Shown here one piece after another: positions 17,780 to 27,244 of a stretch of 64,000 bases of DNA (the stretch's first letter is position 1; each line of letters begins with the position of its first letter). Below the pieces are notes generated by a model. It was not told the origin of the DNA. It did no database searches and saw only the letters and a program-made list of their open reading frames with translations. The position numbers and the translations under genes are program-made. Location: NCBI GenBank assembly GCA_002419585.1, contig DIGJ01000034.1, forward strand, positions 1 to 64,000. The letters are read 5' to 3'. The DNA is from Lachnoclostridium sp. UBA5725 (lineage in GTDB: Bacteria; Bacillota; Clostridia; Lachnospirales; Lachnospiraceae).

Positions 17780-19028
17780 GTCCGTCCTGCGCCCATATAT
17801 AGTAAAATAAATTTTTACCATAATATAGTTTCACATCTACATTCTGTCCGTTTTGAGCGTATTCACCTGGCGTCGATAAACTGTAATTGACCGATTTTGT
17901 ATGGGATACATCTTCGTTGTTTTCCGTTGTTACCCAGGTAGCTTCTTCTTCATTTGAGGTAACAGGCCAGTCACAATTCCAAAAGACATCTCCATTTGTA
18001 TCATATTCCACAAAGCTCTCGAGTTTGTTGTCACTACTTTCGATTACCTTAATATATCCCGTATCACCTTTGTACCAATTATTACTTGTTTTTTCCGCTT
18101 TCGCCTTATTATCCATTTCTCCAAGGTACTTCTTCCCTTTTACGTTCACAATGGCACGAACTGCATAATAATAGGATTTTCCTTTTGCTGTCGTATCAAT
18201 GTAACCATTATAATTACTTTCAGACGAATCTGTCTTTGTAATCGTATGGATTACGGAATATTTTCCATCCTCCGACTTGGATCGTAAAATCTGTATTCCA
18301 TCACATTCATTACCTCCATATTTTTTCCATGACAAATGGACATTGTTATCTACAAGTTCTGCCATAGTTAAATAAAACGTTGCTATATCTGAGGTCTTAA
18401 TGGCAACAATCGAAAAGTTCTTTTTCACCGTTCCCGTGTACTTTCCGATTCCTTTGATGGTAATGGTTGCCTTTCCTATTTTTTTATTGTTTGAATAGGT
18501 TAGTTTATAATCCGTTCCTTTTTTCAGCTCGTAACCACCGTCCATAATTGTGACCGAAGATTTGATTGCTTTGCCGGTATAGAGCTGTTCCTCTATAACA
18601 ACAATATCCATTTTGGAAATCTTACCGCCTTTGGATTTTGTAGTTCCAACCAGTGCACTGTATAAATCATTGTATGTTTTTGTAAAATCAGTTCCATACA
18701 TTTCATTGAAATGCGAAATAGCAGCAGCCTTACTTTTATATTTGCTGTTAACTAACTGGAACGCTCTTTTCAATGTAGCTTTATCGTAACCCATTTCAGC
18801 CATAATCATCATCAGTTCCTTGGTATCCGATGCTTTCTCAGAATATATCATAGTCATGCCTACGATTTCCTCTGCCTGATCCTGTGTCAATGTAGCTGCA
18901 GAAGAAGCGACCTCTACCGAGGAAACGGCTTTTGCCGTAACAGTACCTAACCCTTTTGATCCAGCAAACAAAAAAACTGTCATGACACATGTCATACCTG
19001 CGCATACTAATTTTTTTAACCGATCCAT
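17745..19028 (-). CDS. Secreted protein with FnIII-like domain, unknown function
   Basis: The ATG at 19028 follows a GGAGG site at proper distance; a second ATG at 19040 is inside that site and is unlikely. The product is about 427 residues with a signal peptide (VCAGMTCVMTVFLFAGSKG). Residues about 45-115 are helical (TLTQDQAEEIVGMTM), about 130-200 are beta-rich with GKATITIKGIGKYTGTV, and an FnIII-like segment follows (DGIQILRSKSEDGKYS, YYYAVRA). The C-terminal 110 residues are unique. The gene lies 15 bp after the 481-residue secreted protein, so the two form one operon. A relic of its last codons recurs at 14332-14372. Confidence 0.78.
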   Translation of the reverse strand: MDRLKKLVCAGMTCVMTVFLFAGSKGLGTVTAKAVSSVEVASSAATLTQDQAEEIVGMTMIYSEKASDTKELMMIMAEMGYDKATLKRAFQLVNSKYKSKAAAISHFNEMYGTDFTKTYNDLYSALVGTTKSKGGKISKMDIVVIEEQLYTGKAIKSSVTIMDGGYELKKGTDYKLTYSNNKKIGKATITIKGIGKYTGTVKKNFSIVAIKTSDIATFYLTMAELVDNNVHLSWKKYGGNECDGIQILRSKSEDGKYSVIHTITKTDSSESNYNGYIDTTAKGKSYYYAVRAIVNVKGKKYLGEMDNKAKAEKTSNNWYKGDTGYIKVIESSDNKLESFVEYDTNGDVFWNCDWPVTSNEEEATWVTTENNEDVSHTKSVNYSLSTPGEYAQNGQNVDVKLYYGKNLFYYIWAQDGHGFIAMFDRYN

Positions 19029-19043
19029 TCTTACCTCCATGTC

Positions 19044-20489
19044 TTATTTCATCGCTTTGGTCACTGCCGACTTATTAACATAATAAATTGCCGTATCTGA
19101 ATACACATAAAAACGCTCTTCAGTCTTCTTCCCTGACCAGTTATCTATTCCTTTTATTTTTGCAGGTGTCTCAAATAAATAGTATTTTGCCAACCCATTT
19201 TTGGATGCTAACAGATATTTGCTATCATAGGTTCCAAAACACATATTATTAGAATCAGTACCAGACAAATTCAATTTACTTACATCAAGCTTTGTACTAT
19301 ATTCTTTTCCTGCTCCATATTGAAAGAGTTTTTTTGTTTTTGCATCTTTGACAAGTACAAGCCCATCTGCTATCCATCGCATTTCCCTAAAATTAAAATC
19401 ACTGGTTTTTGCCTTGTAATTGAATAGCTGTTTCCATTTTGCACCACTTTTTACTGAGATTACAAGCTGCCCCTTATCACCATAGCTTCGCTCAATCGCA
19501 TATACTTTATTATCGTCTTTGTCAAAATCCATATTTCTACTGTTTGATTGAATCACGTAATCTTTGCTTATTGATTTATAGTCTTTCATATTACTGGTGT
19601 AATATAACGTATAGGTATCTGAAGAGCTTTGTGGTGCTGCACAAAATGATTCCCAGTCATAATAGGATCGGTTCCATGAATTAGCATCTGCGTCCTTAGG
19701 TGTCTCACCTTTTTTCCAAGTTTTGTAGTCTTTTGAATAGTAGAAATACCCTACTGTCGCCTGTGACCAGTCACTTGTTAGCCTTAAATCCCAATTGTAA
19801 CAAATCAAATATTTTCCTACGATATCTACCCTGTCACAATTTACATTCGGGGTTTTATAGGCACTTAGATCTGAATTCTTTTTTATTACCAGATAAACAG
19901 GCGTTTTTGTCCCTGAAGCATCCTCGTAGCTTCCATTTGCTATTATGATTCCACTTTTGTAATCATAATCAAAATATTTCTCCACTTCAATGTTTTGCGC
20001 ATTTTTATCCAAATCTTCAAATGCTTGATCCAATTTTAGAATGGAAACTTTTTTCAGATCAGAAGAGATATTGATAAGGAAATGATAATCTTTTTTATCA
20101 TTTGTGGTTGCCTTTCCCATCACACAATATGCTTTCTTTCCATCAATATACGATACGTGTGAATTTAATTCAATCTCAGAAAAGCTGTATCCTTTATATT
20201 CCTTTTCAATCTCTTTATCAAGATCAATGTCCTTAAATGTGTTACCATCACTGCTGTAGGATAATACATTCCCACTTTTCTTTTCTCCAAATGCAATCAA
20301 ATACTGATTTGTGGAACGCAACGATGAAATAGACGTGAATCCCGTCGCTTTTGTTTTCGTGAATTTCACAGATGCCTTTTTTTCCGTAGTTGATGCTGCA
20401 CTTGCTAAAACTGGCTGAGTCGCTGTCAAGAGGAAGGTACACACCAACATAAATGTAATAATTCTTTGTAATATTCTTTTTTGTTTCAT
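19044..20489 (-). CDS. Secreted hypothetical protein, possible beta-propeller
   Basis: A 481-residue secreted protein, not recognised. The signal peptide is MKQKRILQRIITFMLVCTFL and on to VLASA. The rest shows repeating beta patterns (YLIAFGEKKSGNVLSYSSDG, YFYYSKDYKTWKKGE, YTLYYTSNMKDYKSIS) that look like propeller blades of the sialidase/BNR style. It lies directly downstream of the YesM-like kinase gene. A pair of 21-bp-spaced direct repeats in the upstream gap suggests control by an AraC-type regulator. Confidence 0.75.
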   Translation of the reverse strand: MKQKRILQRIITFMLVCTFLLTATQPVLASAASTTEKKASVKFTKTKATGFTSISSLRSTNQYLIAFGEKKSGNVLSYSSDGNTFKDIDLDKEIEKEYKGYSFSEIELNSHVSYIDGKKAYCVMGKATTNDKKDYHFLINISSDLKKVSILKLDQAFEDLDKNAQNIEVEKYFDYDYKSGIIIANGSYEDASGTKTPVYLVIKKNSDLSAYKTPNVNCDRVDIVGKYLICYNWDLRLTSDWSQATVGYFYYSKDYKTWKKGETPKDADANSWNRSYYDWESFCAAPQSSSDTYTLYYTSNMKDYKSISKDYVIQSNSRNMDFDKDDNKVYAIERSYGDKGQLVISVKSGAKWKQLFNYKAKTSDFNFREMRWIADGLVLVKDAKTKKLFQYGAGKEYSTKLDVSKLNLSGTDSNNMCFGTYDSKYLLASKNGLAKYYLFETPAKIKGIDNWSGKKTEERFYVYSDTAIYYVNKSAVTKAMK

Positions 20490-20582
20490 AACTTATTCCG
20501 CTCCTTTTTATGTTTTTATTATGATACGCTATTAATTTATACCGTTTAAGCATATCATTCTTACTATTACAAAAAAATATAC

Positions 20583-20614
20583 TATATTCACATTTATTAG
20601 TAATATATTCACAT
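20583..20614 (-). promoter_or_regulatory. Direct-repeat operator candidate (21-bp pitch)
   Basis: The 11-mer ATGTGAATATA occurs twice on the minus strand, at 20614-20604 and 20593-20583, exactly 21 bp apart and therefore on the same helix face. It lies about 95-125 bp upstream of the 481-residue secreted protein and just after the kinase stop codon. AraC-family proteins typically bind such repeats, and the operon upstream encodes one. Confidence 0.5.
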
Positions 20615-20635
20615 CTTTATTGGAGCGTCGGGATT

Positions 20636-22336
20636 CTATACAATGGGTATGGTAAGTACGACCTTTGTCCCTTTTCCCTCTTTCGAAGTAATCTCCACCC
20701 CATATCCACCACCAAAATATGAGCGTATTCTTCGATGAATATTAAGAAGTGCGACATGGGACAGTCCTTCTACATCTACCCCATCCTCTGTTATCACATT
20801 TTCTAGATCATTCCTGATTTTGCTTACTGTCCTTTCCTCCATTCCACAACCGTTATCTTCTACTATAAATTGAACACTGTCCTCCATCGCCTTACAATAA
20901 ACATGAATTTTTCCAAAAACACCTTCCGGTCCTTTTCCTATGTTATCTGCAAAGCCATGCAAAATACTATTTTCAACCAGCGGTTGTATCAACATGCGCG
21001 GCAACTTGATATTCTCCAGAAAATCCTCCATTTCCACCTCTGCCAAAAATCGTCCTGGATAACGAATTTCCATGATATCGATATATTTACTCAAAACAAA
21101 AAATTCTTCCATAGCATTCACCATGCTTTCACCACCATTGGCATAGCGAAGCAGATAGGATAATCCATCACACATAAGACCTGCTTTTTCGTTCTCTCCC
21201 AAAATAGACAACGCTTTGATATTATTTAGTACATTTACTGTAAAATGAGCATTTATCTGCTTCTTTAATGATACAATCAAAGCCTTCTGCTTCTTGATTT
21301 CTGACTCTTGTAAAGAAAAAGTAGCTTGGAATAATTCTGCCTCTTTTTGCTCCATTCGAGCCAGCATATCATTGATTCTTGTTACGAGACTATCAAAATA
21401 CTCAATTTTTGTCTCTTCTAGTTTTTCTCCTTTTCCGCCATCAAATTTCTCCACTTCCTGTATGATTTTCTGTATTGGCTCAAAAAAGTTATTTTTCCAA
21501 AATTGTAAAAATATTATTAGAACAAACCATAAAACAAATGCAGTGATTATAATTGCTCCCATAAAAAAGTAAGTCATTACCTGATTCGTATCCCCATACA
21601 CGACAAACAGTTCAAAAGGAGTAAATCCAACCTCTTTATGTACCAGATATTTTGTTGATTGCATGAACTCTTCTACCCCTAATCCAACTACTTTTTCTTC
21701 ATTTGCTACAATAATCTGATTATCTGCAGCTAGTGCAATTGTCATATTCTCTATTCCACCAGTTTCCTGAAACAGTCTGTAAATCTCACTTTCCTCAATC
21801 AGCATCACGATTTTTCCCAAATTTTCATTTCCGTGATAAACCGAATCAACATAACCGATATAATTCACACCCTCAACTTTAATCTGCATTTGCTTTTTGG
21901 TGGTCTCTTTTTGTATTGTATAATATATACTTTGGGCTGCTGTATTGCTAATCTTGCCGTAAAAACGATAGTATTCTCCCTGTTGGTTGTATAAAATCAG
22001 ATTTTCTGCCAATATATCCTGACTGACCACTTTGTCCAGTTCTTCCATAACCTGACTCGACTTTGTATGAACCAAAATTCTGTCTTTTGTGGTCAAAAAG
22101 TCTCTGATGACTTTATTTTCGGACACCGTAAACGAAATATCCTCCAATTCCAAAAATGTCTGCTCTAATTTGGTAATAATGCTTTCCGATACTTGTTCCA
22201 TATTATGCATTGTGTAGCTTTTGATTGCGAAATTCATATAAAAGTAAAAAAGAAGCCACAAAACAATCAGTGCAAAACACAATCCTAAAATGGTTCTTTT
22301 CAACTGTTGCAATAAAGACTTCTTTTCTCTTTTCAT
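20636..22336 (-). CDS. YesM-like sensor histidine kinase
   Basis: A 566-residue kinase with two membrane segments (about 11-35 and 255-280) around an extracellular sensor domain. A HAMP-like linker, a His_kinase domain and a HATPase_c domain follow (ENSILHGFADN, VEDNGCGM and a final GKGTKVVLTIP). The phosphoacceptor block reads QINAHFTVNVLNN, where YesM/LytS kinases usually have QINPHFLFNTLN, so the His is kept but the surroundings differ. It is the last gene after the AraC-type regulator and two solute-binding proteins, and is likely read from the same promoter. Its ligand is unknown. Confidence 0.88.
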   Translation of the reverse strand: MKREKKSLLQQLKRTILGLCFALIVLWLLFYFYMNFAIKSYTMHNMEQVSESIITKLEQTFLELEDISFTVSENKVIRDFLTTKDRILVHTKSSQVMEELDKVVSQDILAENLILYNQQGEYYRFYGKISNTAAQSIYYTIQKETTKKQMQIKVEGVNYIGYVDSVYHGNENLGKIVMLIEESEIYRLFQETGGIENMTIALAADNQIIVANEEKVVGLGVEEFMQSTKYLVHKEVGFTPFELFVVYGDTNQVMTYFFMGAIIITAFVLWFVLIIFLQFWKNNFFEPIQKIIQEVEKFDGGKGEKLEETKIEYFDSLVTRINDMLARMEQKEAELFQATFSLQESEIKKQKALIVSLKKQINAHFTVNVLNNIKALSILGENEKAGLMCDGLSYLLRYANGGESMVNAMEEFFVLSKYIDIMEIRYPGRFLAEVEMEDFLENIKLPRMLIQPLVENSILHGFADNIGKGPEGVFGKIHVYCKAMEDSVQFIVEDNGCGMEERTVSKIRNDLENVITEDGVDVEGLSHVALLNIHRRIRSYFGGGYGVEITSKEGKGTKVVLTIPIV

Positions 22337-22363
22337 CCAAAACTCCTGCCTTTTGTAAAGTAT

Positions 22364-23560
22364 CTACTCGGTTATATTTTCATTCAAAATATATTCAAAA
22401 AAATATTTAATCTCTTCCTTGTTCTCCTGAATATACGTTCTATCAAGTGGTATCAAATCAATCTTAGAAAGTGGCACATCATTTCCGTCTGGTACATCGA
22501 TTCTTGTAGACCACGTTCCCTTGGTGGAATAGGGCATTCTTCCCTCTCCAGTTCCATCTGCTTCTCCCATGATGTATCTCACAAAAAGCTTGGCTGTATT
22601 GATATTTTTGCATCCCCCTGCAACCATTATAGAATTTGGTGTATATACTGCTGCAAATGGATCTAGCTTGTAAATTGGCTCAAACTGATATCCTATATCT
22701 TTCAGACGCATCTTACTAGAAATCATGATACCAATTTCCATTCCATCCTTTCCGCTATTGCCGATACCTTCTGCCACTTCGTCACTCGAATTCGTAAATA
22801 CAATATTGGGTGCCATCTGCTCCCATAAAATTTCACCTGCCGTTTTTCCTTGTGATATCTTAAGTGGTTCGCCTTTGTATCTTTCATAAGCTTCTTCTAT
22901 CTTTTTATCTTCTTTTAGAAGCATAGCACAAAAACCATAGGTCGAAAATGATCTTAGGGGATTTGCCATGATAATTTTTCCTTTATACTGTTCCTTTGTC
23001 AACTCCCAGATATTTTTAACAGGAGCCTCCTTATAAGCTTCTCCATTATAAAATAGCATCAAGGATTCTCCCAAAAAAACTAATTCTTCCTCTGCATGCC
23101 CTTCTTTCATTTTGGATGCAATATCGCTTGGGATATAGGGATATATGATTCCAGGCTGTATTAGCTGATCATACAAACTTGCATCGTTGTCACTACAGAT
23201 TACTAAGTCACATAAATAATCTTTCTTTTCATAATTTTGAAGCAGATGATCTACTAAATCACCCGATCGAATATGATTAATTTCTACCGTTAGTCCTGGA
23301 TACTCTTTTTCAAAGCTTTCTTTCACATCAAATACTCTCGTACTTACGGTATAGATTACAAGTGTATGTTCCGATAGTGCCGCCTCATAGAGTTCTTCTT
23401 TCGTTTCCACTGCATCAAGATTCGCTTCCTCCATCCACTTTTCCATATCCTTTTGCTGGCTTGTTTTGATATCCTTTTGACTGCAACCACTAAAAAATAA
23501 CAAAGTGAATATACACAATATAGCAATTCTTTTTTTCCGCTTTTGATTTTCTATTCTCAT
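22364..23560 (-). CDS. Solute-binding lipoprotein (iron/anion-type ABC binding protein)
   Basis: A 398-residue lipoprotein with lipobox FFSGC after a hydrophobic core (IAILCIFTLLFF). The fold follows periplasmic binding proteins of the SBP_bac_6/13 group, which bind ferric iron, putrescine, thiosulfate or similar (VIYTVSTRVFDVKESFEKEY, YKGKIIMANPLRSFSTYG). It overlaps the gene upstream by 4 nt and is followed 27 bp later by the kinase. No permease or ATPase gene is nearby, so it may act as a sensory partner of the kinase rather than in uptake. Confidence 0.82.
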   Translation of the reverse strand: MRIENQKRKKRIAILCIFTLLFFSGCSQKDIKTSQQKDMEKWMEEANLDAVETKEELYEAALSEHTLVIYTVSTRVFDVKESFEKEYPGLTVEINHIRSGDLVDHLLQNYEKKDYLCDLVICSDNDASLYDQLIQPGIIYPYIPSDIASKMKEGHAEEELVFLGESLMLFYNGEAYKEAPVKNIWELTKEQYKGKIIMANPLRSFSTYGFCAMLLKEDKKIEEAYERYKGEPLKISQGKTAGEILWEQMAPNIVFTNSSDEVAEGIGNSGKDGMEIGIMISSKMRLKDIGYQFEPIYKLDPFAAVYTPNSIMVAGGCKNINTAKLFVRYIMGEADGTGEGRMPYSTKGTWSTRIDVPDGNDVPLSKIDLIPLDRTYIQENKEEIKYFFEYILNENITE

Positions 23561-25104
23561 TGACTCCCTTTCTTTAATTCGTTTTGTACTATATTCCAGG
23601 CAGTATCCTCCAATATATTTAGTTCTCCTTTAATAAACATCGGTATTATTTTATCGCTCTTTAAATCAAACTCTTTCTGCAAAGCAATCTCTTTGTCCGG
23701 ATATTTCATAAGATAATATGGTTCATATCTCATAATGGCTCTGGAATCAATATATTCCACATTCGAACTGTTTCCATTCCATGTGACACCATTTAGGTAG
23801 CTCTCTTTTATAACGCACGGACCGGCTCCCATAAAATTTTGATTTTGCACTTTGTCTTTGAGATAATGGATTGTCGTGATTTTTGCTTTGGTTCCATAAG
23901 TAGATAAATCGCTTTGTTTGGAAAATTTCCAGTCTACTCCCTCTTCACCAAATTCAGCAATGAGGGAAGCTTCTTCGGATAGCATCAAATCCATGATCTC
24001 ATAGGCTTCTTTCTTATGTCTGCTGTTTACCGGTATCATGCCCCCAAAACAAGGTTCTGGTTCCAGCATAATTGCGTTTTTCTCACCCCTAGGACCGGCC
24101 AGTGGTGGTACCTGTATGTACCTTGCTAACACATCCGGAGAATTTGCATACACAATATCTGCGATACTCTGACTTGTAAAAGCTCCTACCAAATTTGCCG
24201 GATCATTCACTAATTCTTGAACCTGTTTTTTTGAAAAAGTAAATCCTTCGTTTGCTAATAACCCTTCCTGATACAGAGTATGACAATAGGTAAGTCCCTC
24301 TCGAAACGAATCCTGAGTAAATGAATCAACAATTTTTCCAGCAGAATTGCAAAAAACTCTTCCTCTGACCGGATCATTTGGAATAAATGCATTCAAAAGA
24401 TAATTATAGCTTTGCAGAGCATATTCTTCCTCGCAGCTAATGAGAGATATTTCATCCTGTCTTCCATTTTCGTTTGCATCAAATTCCTTAAATGCTTTTA
24501 AAACATCGTGAAATTCTTCTGTCGTTTTCGGAACATTAAGCCCAAGCTTTTTTAACCAGCTGAAATTAATCCACAATACCTGAAAATTCCTAGCCTGACG
24601 TGACGTATCCATATTTGGCATATAATAGATACCACCATCTGACTCTGTCATCTTACCCTTTAATCGGATATCCTGATAGGTATCAAACAACTCGCATAGA
24701 TTACTATCCGAATCTATGTAATCTAATATATTAGCAAAATATCCTGCCTTTACATAACTTTGAAACTCCTCTTTCGTAATAATTTCCTGCTCATCTGGCA
24801 GAAAGATTGCATCAATTGTTCCTTCCTTTGATTCCAGCAATGCTCTAATATATTCTTTGTAATAAATAGACTGTATATATACAAACTTAATCTTATATCC
24901 GGTCTGTTTTTCCAGCCAAATTTTATAGTAATTTGAATTAAAATCCTGCACTCTATCGTTTTGCATGATCGCTATCGTAACCGTTTCTAACTTCTTATCG
25001 CTTTTTAACGCTTTACAAAACAAAAGCAGGATTACTATACTAAATGAAAAAACCAATAGGATCACGAAATATATAAACAAACTCCGTTTCTTTTTATTCT
25101 CCAT
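23557..25104 (-). CDS. Membrane-anchored extracellular solute-binding protein
   Basis: About 515 residues. I prefer the ATG at 25104, because the alternative GTG at 25116 lies inside the likely GAGGTGG ribosome-binding site. A single membrane segment (LFIYFVILLVFSFSIVILLL) anchors a domain resembling family 1 sugar/peptide-binding proteins (TVTIAIMQNDRVQDF, LNVPKTTEEFHDVLKAFKEF, GGMIPVNSRHKKEAYEIM). No clear lipobox is seen. It sits directly after the AraC-type regulator and overlaps the second binding protein. Having two binding proteins inside a two-component operon without a transporter points to ligand sensing. Confidence 0.82.
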   Translation of the reverse strand: MENKKKRSLFIYFVILLVFSFSIVILLLFCKALKSDKKLETVTIAIMQNDRVQDFNSNYYKIWLEKQTGYKIKFVYIQSIYYKEYIRALLESKEGTIDAIFLPDEQEIITKEEFQSYVKAGYFANILDYIDSDSNLCELFDTYQDIRLKGKMTESDGGIYYMPNMDTSRQARNFQVLWINFSWLKKLGLNVPKTTEEFHDVLKAFKEFDANENGRQDEISLISCEEEYALQSYNYLLNAFIPNDPVRGRVFCNSAGKIVDSFTQDSFREGLTYCHTLYQEGLLANEGFTFSKKQVQELVNDPANLVGAFTSQSIADIVYANSPDVLARYIQVPPLAGPRGEKNAIMLEPEPCFGGMIPVNSRHKKEAYEIMDLMLSEEASLIAEFGEEGVDWKFSKQSDLSTYGTKAKITTIHYLKDKVQNQNFMGAGPCVIKESYLNGVTWNGNSSNVEYIDSRAIMRYEPYYLMKYPDKEIALQKEFDLKSDKIIPMFIKGELNILEDTAWNIVQNELKKGSQ

Positions 25105-25133
25105 CGTGTTTACCACCTCATCTGTTTTATACC

Positions 25134-25865
25134 TTATGACAATTCATTTTGATACTGACTCGGTGTCATTTCGAAATGGACTTTAAAGACCTTGCTAAAA
25201 TAGTAATAGTCTTTGTATCCACATTCTACCGCAATCTTTTTCAACTGATAATTACTTTCCTTCATAAGTTTGACTGCATTCTCCATCCTCAAATCAGTTA
25301 TATAACAAGTCAAGGTAGTATTATAGTATTTAGAAAACAAGTTACAGATGTATCCTGGGCTAAGTGCAAACTGTTTTCCAAGCCGTTCCAACGTAATCTT
25401 CTCCATAAAATGGATTTTTAGATAATCAAGCATTTGTATAAAAGATTCATTCATTTTTTTATTTTCTGTTTCTTTTACAATCGGGTACTTTTTCGCCAGT
25501 TTATTTGCCAGCTTTTCCAGTACCAGCTGTACTTCTTCTAGTTGTATTGGTTTTAATAGATAATCAAACCCATCTTGTTTGAAAAAGGTACAGGCATCTT
25601 CAAAGGTACCATACGCACTCAACATTATAACCTCAACTTGAATTCCCTTTTCTTTGATGCATTTCATAAAACTATGTCCGTCTACCGTTGGCATTTTCAA
25701 ATCAGTAAATATCACATCTGGTTGCAATTCTTGTATTATCTGAATCGCTTTGTTCGTATTACTCTCAAAACCAACCACTTCAAATCCATTATCCATCCAC
25801 GGGACTGTATTCACTATCTCTTTTAAGATAAGTTCATCATCATCTACTAAAAAAACTTTATACAT
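25134..25865 (-). CDS. YesN-like response regulator with AraC-type DNA-binding domain
   Basis: A 243-residue regulator. The receiver (1-120) has VDDDE, the phosphoacceptor VIFTDLKMP, Ser in MLSAYG and Lys in LLKPIQ. A C-terminal AraC double helix-turn-helix (about 145-243) includes ITLERLGKQFALSPGYICNLF and AVECGYKDYYYFSKVFK. GGAGG lies 6 nt before the ATG, and a TATAAT box is at 25914-25909. It heads the operon with two binding proteins and the YesM-like kinase, its likely partner. Confidence 0.9.
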   Translation of the reverse strand: MYKVFLVDDDELILKEIVNTVPWMDNGFEVVGFESNTNKAIQIIQELQPDVIFTDLKMPTVDGHSFMKCIKEKGIQVEVIMLSAYGTFEDACTFFKQDGFDYLLKPIQLEEVQLVLEKLANKLAKKYPIVKETENKKMNESFIQMLDYLKIHFMEKITLERLGKQFALSPGYICNLFSKYYNTTLTCYITDLRMENAVKLMKESNYQLKKIAVECGYKDYYYFSKVFKVHFEMTPSQYQNELS

Positions 25866-25996
25866 CAGCTTCCTCCATTATGTACATAACCAACAAGCCT
25901 CTTTCCACATTATACTTTATAACCGAAGAAAAAATCCATACTAATATAAGCCTATATCAACCATTCTTGCAATGAGTTCATTCTTTTATGAAAAAG

Positions 25997-26043
25997 CAAA
26001 AAACCTTTAAACGTTAATTCTCACTACGTTTAAAGGCTTTTTA
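25997..26043 (-). terminator. Terminator after the alcohol dehydrogenase
   Basis: An 11-bp perfect stem (CCTTTAAACGT at 26004-26014 and its complement at 26026-26036) is flanked by A- and T-runs on either side. On the minus strand TTTTTT follows, about 60 nt after the dehydrogenase stop. It could also act on the other strand. Confidence 0.85.
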
Positions 26044-26095
26044 ATGCTATAACTATTATTCTTCTTAAAACAGGATGCCCATCATACATTTAACA

Positions 26096-27214
26096 TTACA
26101 GCCCGAAGATTTTATTATAAATCCGAATCAGATCTACCTCCTCCAATTTCACCGGATGATTTTGTAGTCGATCTACATTTACGGATTTTACAAGCTTATA
26201 GAATTCGTCCATGGATTGTATTTGCGGATTCTTAAGATCATAGTCTTCCATCATCTGCTCCAATTTATCAATGGCTTGTTCACTCGAATCACATCCCATA
26301 AAGGAAGCAATTTCCTGAAATGTTGTAAATAGATACTCGCTTCCTCGTGGGTCATTACATAGATCCATATGATTTAACATATAGGACCAGATTTTTGTTA
26401 AGCAAAGCATGGCCGCATGACCATGGGATGCACCATATAACGTTGTGATTTTATAGCACATCGCATGCGCTGCTGTTGTCTGTGTATAGTTGATTGCCTG
26501 ACCTGCTATATTAGCAGCATCTAGCATAACTCGATTACCATCTTCTAGATTCAAAAGATAAGCTTCTGCATTTTGTATTGCGGAACTGATTGCGATTCCT
26601 GCGTATTTTTTACTTACCACGGAAGATTTTACCGACCAATAGGATTCAATGGCGTGACAAAGGGTATCCATCATGGTTGCCTTTTTTTGATAGTCTGAAA
26701 GTGAGTTAAGAACCACAGGATGCAAAAGGACATAATCTGGCAAGGAGCTTTGCTCATTCACGGTCTGTTTTTCCCCATTTACATAGATAATAGAGTATTT
26801 TGTTGATTCGCTACCTGTTCCGGCAGTCGTTGGAATCGCAAGTAATTTGGTGTCATTTGGAATGATTTCTTGCTCCAGATAATTTGTTGTCGCATCCATT
26901 GTGTGGAACAGCTTAATACACTTTGCAACATCCAAAGCACTTCCACCTCCGACCGCTATTATAAAATCGCAGTCATTCTCCTGAAATGCATGAACCCCTG
27001 CGACCGTTGATTCATATCGAGGGTTTGGCTCAAAATCCATAAATCTCGTAATTTTGATATCTAAAGTCGCAGGCAAGTCACTCAGTAGCTGATTTAGATC
27101 CAGTTGCTCAATGGAATGTCCACAGACCAGCAATATACTCTTAACGTTGTTTTCTTTTAAAATAGTGATAAGCTCACTTTCATAGTTTTGGTCATCTAAA
27201 AAATGCTGTTTCAT
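26096..27214 (-). CDS. Iron-containing alcohol dehydrogenase family protein
   Basis: A 372-residue group III dehydrogenase. The NAD-binding and family motifs GGGSALDVAKCIKLF (about 95) and TTAGTGSESTKYS (about 135) are present. So are candidate metal ligands: Asp and His in MDTLCHAIESYWS, then His in TTAAHAMCYKITTLYG and ASHGHA. It resembles phosphonoacetaldehyde reductases and related short Fe-ADHs, but no phosphonate genes lie nearby, so the substrate is open. It starts 30 bp after the TOPRIM-like gene on the same strand, with no terminator between them. Confidence 0.85.
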   Translation of the reverse strand: MKQHFLDDQNYESELITILKENNVKSILLVCGHSIEQLDLNQLLSDLPATLDIKITRFMDFEPNPRYESTVAGVHAFQENDCDFIIAVGGGSALDVAKCIKLFHTMDATTNYLEQEIIPNDTKLLAIPTTAGTGSESTKYSIIYVNGEKQTVNEQSSLPDYVLLHPVVLNSLSDYQKKATMMDTLCHAIESYWSVKSSVVSKKYAGIAISSAIQNAEAYLLNLEDGNRVMLDAANIAGQAINYTQTTAAHAMCYKITTLYGASHGHAAMLCLTKIWSYMLNHMDLCNDPRGSEYLFTTFQEIASFMGCDSSEQAIDKLEQMMEDYDLKNPQIQSMDEFYKLVKSVNVDRLQNHPVKLEEVDLIRIYNKIFGL

Positions 27215-27244
27215 TCAATCATCCTCTCTTCACTTCTCATAATC

